From positions 10,484,631-10,548,630 of the forward strand of contig NC_080571.1 of the NCBI RefSeq assembly GCF_030247185.1: a stretch of 64,000 nt of DNA, read 5' to 3'. Shown one piece after another: positions 46,001 to 56,558 of the stretch. Position numbers and translations under genes: made by a program. A model generated the notes under the pieces. That model was not told the DNA's origin. It worked only from the letters and a program-made list of their open reading frames with translations, and made no database searches. Origin of the DNA: Malaya genurostris (taxonomy: Eukaryota; Arthropoda; Insecta; Diptera; Culicidae). The number at the start of each line of letters is the position of its first letter. Within the stretch, counting starts at the first letter, position 1.

Positions 46001-47620
46001 CTCAATACTAGAAAACTGCCTGCAGAAAGAATCACATATCAGTATTGGTGTGAATCTTACCGTGAGCAGTTTCGTTTACTCTCATTAGTCCCGCCTTATC
46101 AACTGTAATTGTGTAGTGCTCCAAATATTCAGCAAATGAACCTTTTAGATAAGTTGGCGTTAGTTTTAGATAAGTTAGTTGCCTTACGATTGCGAGACAC
46201 TAGCGAAGGACATCAGTTGGAGTATTTTCTTTATGTGCTCGCCGAAAAAGTGAATATTATTAGCAACATAATCTTTGCGTTCATGGAAAATACAGTCGGA
46301 CTTGTTTAACACTCCTAATACCAAGCCTCAAAAAGTTACCCGAAGCACCAAGCCTCAAAAAAAGTTGGAACGGTAACTTTGAGCTGTCATAGCTCAGCTG
46401 TTTTTCAACGGATCTCAATAAATTTTACACCCTCGAATTTTGTACGGTTAGGAAAAATCAATGAAAATATGATTTTTCACGTTCCAAGTTTTTTTTCACG
46501 CACAAAATATGCCCTCTCTGCTTTTATGCGGCACCAGCATTGTGAATAGAATTTTGAGAACTTCAACTTTCTCGCGTCATAACTTTGTTGTTATTCAACC
46601 GATCTTCGAAATTTGTTCACCATTGGAATGGTACTAGTTTCAGAAATAAAACGCACTAAAACATACGTAAAATAGAGTTGTCTACCTAAAGTTATAGAGA
46701 AAACTGTAAACAGAAGACCATAAAAAAGATGGGATTTTTTACAATAATCGTAAATATCTCTGAATTCAAAGCAATGACCTATATGTTTTTATACATTATT
46801 CGATTGCTAGTCAACCCAGCTACAATTTATGCTAAGCTGACGTTTTTGCACCATCAAAAACAACCTGAAAATATACAGTGTGAATGTAAATATTGACAAA
46901 TATCACAAAAAAAAATTTTTAACATATAAATCAAAAATGAAAGCGATGACTTGTACATTTTTTGCTCTGAATTGTTAGAATCATTACAATAAAGATTGTT
47001 TTGATGAATAAAATTATATATTCTTTCAAAACAACTAAAAAAATTAGTAGAAACCATTCAATTTCTATCAGCGGAAATATATTGCCTAAAAATTTCAAGC
47101 TAGAACAGTTACGTTATTGACTAATATAATTTATAATTTTTTATATTTTGAAATCAATTTATTTACAATTTACTCAAAAATGGAGGCTTCGATTTTTTTC
47201 GATTTTTTGTGCTGTACTAAAGAATGAACACATAGATCCAAATAATTTTTATGTACATATAAAACAAACTCAATTGATATCTACTACAATTTTGAATTTG
47301 TCCAACATTTCCGTAGAATCTGAAAAATCGGTGCAGGATCGGAAATTTTAAAATTTCTGTTATGCCGTCAACGTTTCAGTATACACTCTAACCTCAATTT
47401 ACGCGCAAAGTCGTGGGTGCGTGAATTAAATTTCGCGCAAATTGAGATTTTATTGGATCAAAATATGTTTTCATACTTCTATCGTTTGCAATCAATAGAA
47501 ACTATAATTCTTAGAGACTCATAATTTGAATTTCACTAATAGATTTTTAGCTTTTAGATAAAACGGAAATTCTTAATTTTTGCGATGGCTTTGTACAATA
47601 AGAAAGTAGAACTTGAACTC
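46001..47620. other. Unassigned AT-rich DNA with a small palindromic repeat at 47388-47450
   Basis: A 66-codon ORF at 46109-46309 has no recognisable domain. 'accaagcctcaaaaa' is repeated at about 46320 and 46351. At 47388-47450, 'cctcaatttacgcgcaaa' faces 'cgcgcaaattgag', the palindromic family also seen at 31376. Nothing else is recognised. Confidence 0.5.
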
Positions 47621-48523
47621 GTGGTGTAATGATGCCTTTCTCATCATCAACTAGTATAACCTACAGAGTAAAGCAGTTCTCAGATAGGAAAGATTTCCGA
47701 GAAAACGAAGTGAGTTCCACTATTGCAGGTACTTCCGAAACAGGAGTCCGGGAACCGGTACAATCGAAGTCGGTTCGAGAAAAGTAACTGGGATCCATTT
47801 TTGAGTCTATAGTCGTTAATCGAAAGCCGGGAATAAGGAAAGCCGAAATCAATTTGTTTGGCCGTCTACTGATAATGACTATCGATTTGAATAGTTTTGA
47901 GGCAAGTTTAGAAATTAGTTAACGTGTTTTACTTAGCGCTTTTAGTAACAGTATAAATATTTTAATAATCTTCACCCTGTAATTCCGCAACCGGTTGTCC
48001 GGAATTGGTGTCGGCTGAAATTCAGGAATTCAATATGGGACCACGAGACTATTCATTGGAACTTATACTCATTTGTGAAAATTTGTCAATCCATAGCTGA
48101 GGAAAGTGAGTGAGATCCATTTTGGAATAAATAAACACTTTTCCCGGTGCTTTCGGAATCGAAAACCGGGAATCAGGATAGCCAGAACCGGTTTATTTTG
48201 TCCACTGATAATTACTACCGATTGGAATAGTCACGTGGTTAGTCTAGAATTTTATTTGTTTCGCCACTTTAAGCATGCTGATGGAACTTTGGAGTTTTAT
48301 ATAGGACTATGAGACCTTTCATTTGAACCTAATTTTGGTTAAATCTGCCACGCCATCTTTGAGCAGAGTGATGAAATAATTTGAAATTGTAATTTTCATA
48401 CAAATCACCTTGTAATTCCGGAACCGGAAGTTGAATCGAAATGAAATTCATAATATATAAGACATTTATACCTTTCATTTGAATCTAAGTTTGTGAGAAT
48501 CGGTTTAGCTATCTCTGAGAAAA
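47621..48523. repeat. Dispersed repeat family B, left of the transposon insertion
   Basis: Several units with 'cgaaaaccgggaatcagga', 'cctttcatttgaa', 'ccttgtaattccggaaccgg' and ending 'gctatctctgagaaaa' directly at the transposon. The continuation 'aaaagttagtgcac' is found on the other side at 53287, so the 4.76-kb element interrupted this repeat. Confidence 0.8.
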
Positions 48524-49076
48524 GGGTCAGAATTCGTAAAATCGCCCAGAAAAAAATCATTATTTTTTTTCTTGTTCTAATACTGATAATTTAGATCTAT
48601 TTGATCATTAAAATGACTTGCCAAAAGAAACGCTCAAAAAAGTTTTGTTTGTACAAGTTATTGCAGATTGAAATTTTGTGTCACTTTTTCAACAAAACCG
48701 TGCCATTCTTCAACGAATAAACATATTTGAATGAAACTTTGACATATCACAGATAATACAATAAACTCAAACTTATTGTATAAAAATCATGAAAAATAAT
48801 TTTTTTCATATTTTTTTGTGCAATTTCTATAAAAAGATGATTTTTTCTCATGTTCTGCGCCTTTGAAAAATCGAGAAAAAATATCATAATATGTAATAAT
48901 CTTCAAGGAATCAAAATCCGTTGAAAAAATTGTGGAGCGGCGATTATTTTATAAACTATGACGAAAAGAATGTCTCGCGGCATGATACTTTCGCACGCGC
49001 CTGATGTTTCGCAGCGCGCATTTTCCATGAGCGTTGATATGGGGATCTTTTTTCTATTCACAGATGATGAAATAAT

Positions 49077-49860
49077 CTAAGACAAGACCTGACAACTGGC
49101 TTCTTATTCTTCCTTTCGAATCATCCTTCTCGTCATTTTCGCCCTGTGGAATAAATACCAACGTATCGGCTACAGTGTAGCCATATTTACAGATTTTTTA
49201 TTAACTATGATAGGAAAAAAATATTACATTTAAATTTTTAGACTTTAGGTTTTTGATTTGAAATGAACATAAAAAATGTTTTGGTGAAAGCATTTCTTTA
49301 TTATATATTAATGCTTGAAAACAATTAATTTAGTTTTGATGACAAAACACGAAATATCTCATGTTGAACACAAAATCGAATCCATTGTTGGCGTATTACC
49401 GGATCTTTTGGAAACCGGAAAAAGTCAGGTTTGGATAGAAATGCTTAGTGCGACCATAGTGTGGAACACAACAGTTCATTCTTCTCGTAAAACTGAACAC
49501 ACTTTCGAGTTTACACTAATTTAACAAATCTTTTTTGGTTACACTTTAATTCACTAAAAAGAAAAACGGCTTGATGTCTATTTTAATTACACAGTGGTGC
49601 CACTATAAACATTTATTACTAATTAGATTGAAAAAAAGTGAAACATTCTCCGAAAATTTTCATTTTCATTGGTGAGCTAAAATTATACATTTTGATAAAC
49701 TTGTTTTCTGATTTTCTTTATACTTGGCATCATTGCTCGCGTACCCTGCAAAAGTTTTTTCTTTTCACAATGTGCAGGTAGCAACATCAAAATCAGCCAA
49801 TCAGAAACTGGTCCATTTTGGAACAAAAGCAGCCCCCCCAGATGTCAGGTCTTGTCTTAG
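49077..49860. mobile_element. 784-bp MITE with 8-bp TSD, nested in the left inverted repeat
   Basis: Inverted ends 'ctaagacaagacctgaca' (49077) and 'tgtcaggtcttgtcttag' (ending 49860) are flanked by a perfect 8-bp duplication 'gaaataat' (49069-49076, 49861-49868). The uninterrupted right arm of the host transposon shows the empty site. Eight-base duplications fit hAT-type elements, but the terminal sequence is not one I know. No coding capacity is recognised. Confidence 0.9.
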
Positions 49861-50380
49861 GAAATAATGGAATCGAAAATTGTTTACATACAGTGAACGA
49901 TATTTCATCTTTATTGTCAATTGTTGAAATTTATTTTATCTACAGTAGTTCATGAACGAAAACGTTTTCCGAGTTCGATATTTCTTTACATGCGAGTCTA
50001 CTGCTTCGTGTACATTTAAAAGACACGCAGAACGTGTTCGTTCCGAACCGAACAAGCAAACTACGAGTATGAATTTGCTTATGGCATCGTTCAAATGCAC
50101 ACCGTCGAACAAAGAACCGATGCCTATAGAAAAAGAACCGATGCTCTGTGAATGTGTGTGTTATTGAACATTCGAACTGAGTGAAAGTTGAGCAACTGGA
50201 GCGTGCATGTGCAATTCTTGTTCACTCCAGTTCTCCTGTTTTCGAGAATGCCTGCGCCACACGCGTGCTGTAACCCCTTCAATTTGTCGAGACACAATCG
50301 TATTTATAACGGCCTTAGGAAAATTACGGTGACTTGGAACAGGTGTTTTTGAAATTTGGTCGAAAAATATGTGTGCAATA

Positions 50381-50711
50381 AGCAGCCCTTACACGTGACA
50401 ATATTATTGTCAATCCAAAGTATTGTCAATACCGTCAATCCAATTGACTTGGTAACTTGAGTCCGCATTTTTCGAAATAATTAAGCGTTTGAAGCTTCAA
50501 ATATTGCAACTGAACATTGAAACATTGAGAGAAGAGTCCATTGTACATATTTGACAGTTTCCTCTCTGGAGAAAAAGTATTGTCGGATTGATGAGCAGTT
50601 TTGATTTTTTGACAATATTTTCGTCAATCCAATGAAGTTTCCATTACACGATCAAAAGTATTGTCAATACTCCTTGTATTGACAATAATATTGTCTCGTG
50701 TAAGGGCTGCT
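50381..50711. mobile_element. 331-bp MITE with 34-bp inverted ends
   Basis: Ends 'agcagcccttacacg.gaca' then 'atattattgtcaat' pair with one mismatch. The 3-bp direct repeat 'ata' flanks it (50378-50380, 50712-50714), which would fit a PIF/Harbinger-type insertion but is short. The interior is full of 'attgtcaat' words on both strands. It sits 11 bases upstream of the start codon of the transposase gene and may have displaced its leader. Confidence 0.82.
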
Positions 50712-50722
50712 ATACATGCCGC

Positions 50723-52661
50723 ATGAAAATTCAAAAGAAGAATGTCGCTGTTCCCTTGCAGAATTTACAAGAAAAATCAGTTCCCATTTCAGAATATCAA
50801 TCTGATGAAGAAACATCTGATAGTAGTGAATCGGATGACTCTGATTTTGACGGTAATGAACTTGATTTAATTTTACTCTCTTTCCGTATATGTAATCATG
50901 AGTTTAATATCATTTTCAGAATTATTTATTTTGAGTGAAAGTGAAACAGCACAACCAAAAAAATCATCCGACCTTGAAAGAGATCTTGCGACGGCAAAAC
51001 AGATAAAAACTGCATTATCTAAAGAAACGTGCTCACACAAAAAAACTGTCATTAATAACCACCGTGCCAATCGATTGGAATACAAAAAAAAATCAAAGAA
51101 TGCTAGGTGTAACGAATTACATGGCTAAAACTGCTCTGAAAATCCGCAAATCGTCAGGATATGGTGCAATGCCTAGTCGAAAGATTCGTCGCTCTTTATT
51201 ACCGAGTACTACCGTCGAAAAAATAATAAGTTTCTATCAGTCTGATGAATGCAGTCGTGTTATGCCCGGAAAAAAGGATTGTATTTCCATAATGATGAAT
51301 GGGAAGAAGGAAAGTGTTCAAAAAATATTGCTCCTATCCAACATCAAAGATCTGCACGTTAAATTTTTAGAGAGATATCGAGACATAAAAATTAGTGTTT
51401 CAAAATTCACAAAGTTGAGGCCAGCCAATTGTGTACCTGTTGGTTGCAGTGGTAGCCACAATGTTTGCGTCTGCAAAGTTCACCAAAACATGAAACTCAA
51501 AATTCATGGGTTAAATTTCGTGTTACAATCAACTGGCCAAACGTATACTATCGATAACTTGACAAGTAATATTATGTGTCCCGATCCAAAAGAATGTTGC
51601 AGCTTATTAAAATGTGATGAATGTCCAGATTTCACATCGCTATCGAAAAATATTGCTGATCGCTTCAGAACCGAAGGTGTTGTTGAAATTCGTTTCAAAG
51701 AATGGACGTCTACTGATAGGTGAATTTTTAATTTATTTTCATGTAGTATTTTAAATGCCGAATATCATATTACATATAATCATAACATCGGAATTTCATT
51801 TTGCTTTGAAGGTGCGAGTTAGTTGAAAAAGTTGAAAAATGTGACGAGTTTCTTGAGAATTTACAAACGAATTTGAAGACGTATCTGAAACATGATTATG
51901 TTTCCAAAACCCAGGCGAAACAATTGACTACTTTCAAAGACATATTAGAGGATGGAGAATTTTTGGTAACACTAGATTTCGCAGAAAACTATAGTTTTAA
52001 GATTCAAGACGCAGTCCAATCTTACCATTGGTCGAACGATCAAGCAACGTTACACCCGTACGTTATTTATCACAAAGTTGAGACGAAAGTTATTCACGAA
52101 TGTTTCGTAATTATCTCAGAAGAAAATAAGTATGATACAGTCGCAGTGCATTTGTTTAACAGAAAGATGATTGATTACTTGAAACTCATTTTTGGAAGCG
52201 AGAATGTCAAAAAGATATTCTTCTCTTCCGACGGCTGTGCAGGTCAATACAAAAACAAGTATAATTTTACAAATCTTCTGCATTATAAAAGAGATTTCGA
52301 TATTGAAGCCGAGTGGCATTTTTTTGCGACATCACACGGAAAGGGTGCGTGTGACGGAGTAGGGAGAACCGTGAAAAGATTAGCCTCTCGCGCAAGTTTG
52401 CAACGTCCTATCGAGAATCAAATATCAACACCTTATCAGTTATTTCAGTGGGCAGAAAATGCTTTTGAGAATATAGTTTTCGAGTTTTGTTCTAAAGACG
52501 ATCACAAAAATGAACAAGCAGCATTAAAAACTCGTTTTACGAAAGCTAAAACTATTAAAGGTACACGAATGTATCATTCATTTCAACCAGTAGACTCTAC
52601 GAAAATCGCATGTATAGAAATATCGAACTCCGACAACGTTTTCGTTCATGAACTACTGTAG
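50723..52661 (+). pseudogene. Three-exon putative transposase, Cys-rich with DDD-like motifs, one frameshift
   Basis: Exon 1 is 50723-50852, exon 2 50920-51719, exon 3 51812-52661. Introns are short with GT..AG ends (gtaatg..ttttcag; gtgaat..ttgaag) and the frame continues across both (FD|ELFILSES; TSTD|RCELVEK). The product is about 593 aa. The N-terminus is acidic (SDEETSDSSESDDSDFD). The middle holds KIRRSLLPSTTVEKIISFYQ and SRVMPGKKD. A probable zinc-binding region follows: GCSGSHNVCVCKVHQN and MCPDPKECC..LKCDECP. The C-terminal half has TLDFAENYSF, then FFSSDGCAGQYKN, then FFATSHGKGACDGVG 40 residues further, and VKRLASRASLQRP. These look like a DDE/D nuclease core. Similar uncharacterised proteins are widespread in invertebrates, but I cannot name the superfamily. 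A one-base shift in an A9 tract at about 51082-51090 breaks the frame, so this copy is probably inactive. The stop lies inside the right inverted repeat. Confidence 0.8.
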
Positions 52662-53286
52662 ATAAAATAAATTTTAACAATTGACAATAAAGATGAAATA
52701 TCGTTCACTGTATGTAAACAATTTTCGATTCCAGTATTTCATCATCTGTGAATAGAAAAAAGATCCCCATATCAACGCTCATGGAAAACGCGCGCTGCGA
52801 AACATCAGGCGCGTGCGAAAGTATCATGCCGCGAGACATTCTTTTCGTCATAGTTTATAAAATAATCGCCGCTCCACAATTTTTTCAACGGATTTTGATT
52901 CCTTGAAGATTATTACATATTATGATATTTTTTCTCGATTTTTCAAAGGCGCAGAACATGAGAAAAAATCATCTTTTTATAGAAATTGCACAAAAAAATA
53001 TGAAAAAAATTATTTTTCATGATTTTTATACAATAAGTTTGAGTTTATTGTATTATCTGTGATATGTCAAAGTTTCATTCAAATATGTTTATTCGTTGAA
53101 GAATGGCACGGTTTTGTTGAAAAAGTGACACAAAATTTCAATTTGCAATAACTTGTACAAACAAAACTTTTTTGAGCGTTTCTTTTGGCAAGTCATTTTA
53201 ATGATCAAATAGATCTAAATTATCAGTATTAGAACAAGAAAAAAAAATAATAATTTTTTTCTGGGCGATTTTACAAATTCTGACCC

Positions 53287-53640
53287 AAAAGTTAGTGCAC
53301 TTATTTTCATTTTTTTTGCACATATCATCCTGTAATTCCGGAACTGGAAGTCGAATTCGAATGAAATTCAGGAACTTTATACGGGGTTCAAGACCTTCCA
53401 TTTGAATCTAAGTTTTTGAAAATCGGATCAGCCATTTCTGAGAAAAGTGAGTACAAAAAATGTTACATACATACATACATACATACATACACACACATAC
53501 ACACATACAGACATTTTGCGTACTCGAGGAACTGAGTCGAATGGAATATGACACTCGGCCCTCCGGGTCTTGGTTCAAAAGTCGGGTTTCACAGTGATTG
53601 CATAACCTTTCCATATGAGAAAGGCAAAAAGTTTTGAAAA
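53287..53640. repeat. Dispersed repeat families B and C, right of the transposon
   Basis: Continues the interrupted unit ('aaaagttagtgcac..', 'cctgtaattccggaactgga', 'ccatttgaatctaag'), followed by a (catacata)n microsatellite at 53465-53510. The family C part ends in 'tatgagaaaggcaaaa' ('actcggccctccgggtct', 'ggttcaaaagtcgg'). Confidence 0.8.
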
Positions 53641-55954
53641 TTTCTGTATTTATGCCGTTTGTTTTTAGATTCTCCTTAAGAACAAGAAATAGGACGGTTA
53701 AAGTTTGTTCATTCCAGTTTTTGGGTTTTCGGAAGTGTAAGGTATCAGCTTGCTAAATGAAAAACTACTATTTAAATACTTGCGTCGTCACACTTTACAG
53801 TCAATAAGGCGGCACTGACGATAGCAAAACATTCGCAGGGCTTAGAACTGTACACGTTGCGAATTACTGTAATACTGATGTTAGCTAATACCAAATATTT
53901 CTTTGGAACCGACAATAGTTTCCTCAAAGAGACGGTAAACTTTTTTCGATGTGATTCATGATCAAGGGCACTTTCCTTCAATGGAAAGCTCTGCCAAATA
54001 TTGGTGATAATAATTGTCATTTTTTTTTCAATGCAAACAGCGTTCAAAACAAATTTGCCTATAAGCCAAAATCATTTGTTGAATAGTTCAGTAATTATTC
54101 TATAAACAAACTTTTAGTGAAGCTCAAGTCAAGTTCGGATAGAAAATCCAAGATTCCAGAACTGTGCAAGTGTTAATGGCAAAATTAAACGAGTTGAATC
54201 AAAAACTGTTGAGAAAAAGAAACTCTAACCTACTACCAGTTTTGGTCGAAGTATTGGTTTGTTTCGAAGAACACGTATTTTGCAGAACAATTTCAGAGCG
54301 ATAAAGCATCTCATTTTCAAGCATGATAAAACCATTGTAAGTGTTCTCACGAACTACTTCCGAAAAATATCGAAAAAACTAGGTGAAGTTTCTCATAGAT
54401 TTCAGCTGTTCAAAGCCAACAAAGCCGCTGTATGATAGCATTCATAGTAAAACCTCTTGAAACAAATAGTATCAACCTCCACATTGAGACCTTTGGAGTT
54501 AATTTGATTTTCTTTATCCATATTTTTTCTCAAGTTTCAATTATTGTTTGTAAATAAATATACTGTGGCTCTTCAGAAAATTAAGACTTGAAAATTATTG
54601 ATTCTTCCAATAAAAAAAAATGGTGGCCAATTCCTGCACTAAACGACTAACCTGCTTGAAAAATCCAAGCAACCAAACAAACACAGACGGCGGCAAACCT
54701 TCAGCAGCATCTGGTTAAAATGTGCCAAATATTGCGCATCAACGAGTCAATAACAGTTTGAAAAAAAAGCTAGTTTTGTCGCAGCTATCTTCGATCTAAA
54801 CGGGAAGACAAGTTAGCCAAGTGCCCCGATGTTTTCCGATTGCTCGCTTCGTGGTTGGGTTGATTCGGTTTTGCGGTGTATCGGAAATTGTAATTTTGAT
54901 TTCGGTATCTTATTTCGAGAAACGTTTCACTTAATCGTTTATGGCTCGATTGCAATAAATGCGATAACGGTAGTTGTGAAAATTGTTGTCCTCGGGTGTA
55001 AAGCCAGCCATTTCAGGTTAGATCTTCTCTCATTTCTAGTTCCACTTCACTCTAGAATCAAACATTTTTCAAGCCAAATTTAAACATTCAAACCCACGAA
55101 CAACTGCAATCCAAATTCTCTGGTTTGACATCAAGCACGTGGCAGTAATTTGCTCATTCCAATCGAATCTCGAATCGAGTCACTCATGATACCGCCAAAC
55201 GGAAAAATCAGATCTGGCAACTACGAATGAAAAACTTGGTTTTCCGAGATCCATATAAAATCGTACCCAAATATCAACCCGTCAGGCAGTCAGTTCACCA
55301 AGTAGGCTGTGATGTCAGGTGTGCGTTTGTATGTGTGTGTGTGTATTTGTGGTATCATCACCGTGTTGAGTTGAGCGGGTGCACAGTCTCCTAAGCTTCG
55401 CTGTGGTACGCTCGCTCTGATGGGAAAGCTTGGCTTGTCATTTTATTGCCTCATGTCATTTGCTTCGCGCTCGTGTCCTTTTTACCTCTTTCAACGGGAC
55501 GCCTTCCTCCCACCCACTCCGGGCCCACACCGGATGTCGTCGTCGTTATCTAACTGAACTGGAAATGTGTGTGATGTGACTGTTGAATGAGATCATGATT
55601 TATTCATCGATGCGATAAAATAAATATTTAATTAGGATAGATATGGAAAACAAAGTGACTAAAAGTAATAGAGCTGTTCGCAGTTCTCGCTTTCCCCGTT
55701 GGTGGATTTACTCCAGATGAGTTGCGATTGGGCTTACGGGAGATTGACATGAACAGTATGGTGATTAGATTCAAATGATGTAGATTTTGTAGCTTTTTAT
55801 TGGACGAGGATTAAATTATAAATGTCATATCGGTTGAAAAAGCGCGTGCCAATCCATTATTAAAATTGATAGGAATTATTACGATAGTTATACCTCAGTT
55901 TATATTGACCATTTGATAAGTATTTTTTTTAAGTTCCGATTATAGAGGTTTTAA
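53641..55954. other. Unassigned intergenic DNA
   Basis: No recognisable gene. A GC-richer unique patch at about 55290-55580, with (tg)n at 55325-55345, has no conserved frame. A short ORF at 54829-55083 lacks domains. Nothing else stands out. Confidence 0.5.
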
Positions 55955-56075
55955 CTGTATGGTCATTTGACTCATCGAGCCAGAAAAACTGGTTCTATGT
56001 GCGGGGTTGGAAATCGAACCCAGGTGGGTAGGATGAAAGGCATCGACAAACCCATCACGCTGCACTCGTCCCAAG
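55955..56075 (-). mobile_element. tRNA-derived SINE, second family
   Basis: The minus strand reads 'gcagcgtgatgggtttgtcg', then a pyrimidine-rich stretch, then 'cacctgggttcgatttcc' and 'aaccccgcacatag'. The B-box is in 56009-56021 and an A-box-like word in 56051-56064. The head-plus-'gttcgattcc' layout is that of a tRNA-derived SINE in insects. No matching cloverleaf supports a real tRNA gene. Confidence 0.5.
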
Positions 56076-56558
56076 ATAAGTACTACTTTTAATACAGCGA
56101 TCAAAAAACAAGACAAGACACTCGTGACAGATATTTTGTAGTGATAACGTCTCATTTTGGTATGGTAACGAATTCTATGGAGATACTGATCCGTGAATTT
56201 ACGGGAATTTGATGTTTGCTACAGATTAATTTCGGCACGAATCATAGCTCTTGAAAATTGTTTTCACTTTTATTGGATTTATTTTTGGAAATCCTATTTT
56301 TTTTAAGACTCGATCTTGTGATTCACGATTCCACATTCGACATAATTCACTTCCTCACTTCTAACCGTTGTTTCAATTATCAATACGAACACTTACGAAA
56401 GACTCCAAAATTCAGCCAGCTAAACATCAGAGTATAACTTGAAATCTGTAATATTTTCGATATATAGAATTATCTAAGATAATTAACTTCTTTGAAATAG
56501 TTGCTCTGAATTTTTACAAACTCAACTGTTTGAAGGGAATAAAATAAGATATTCAAAG

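Larger units (their letters stand above)
48524..53286 (+). mobile_element. DNA transposon with 0.72-kb inverted repeats and an unassigned transposase
   Basis: Ends: 'gggtcagaattcgtaaaatc' at 48524 and, as complement, 'gggtcagaatttgtaaaatc' from 53286. The inverted match continues from 48524 to about 50025 on the left (excluding a nested 784-bp element) and from about 52556 to 53286 on the right, about 0.72 kb. The flanking repeat reads 'ctgagaaaa' before and 'aaaagttagtgcac' after. Other copies of the repeat have one run of four A there, so the target duplication is most simply AAAA (4 bp). Without the nested elements the transposon is about 3.65 kb. It carries one three-exon gene on the plus strand (50723-52661). 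The right inverted repeat includes the last 105 or so coding bases and the stop codon. Two MITEs are nested in it (49077-49860 and 50381-50711). Confidence 0.88.

Noticed and set aside
55955..56155. 71-codon minus-strand ORF over the second SINE
   Set aside because: It translates the SINE and its flank; no domain.
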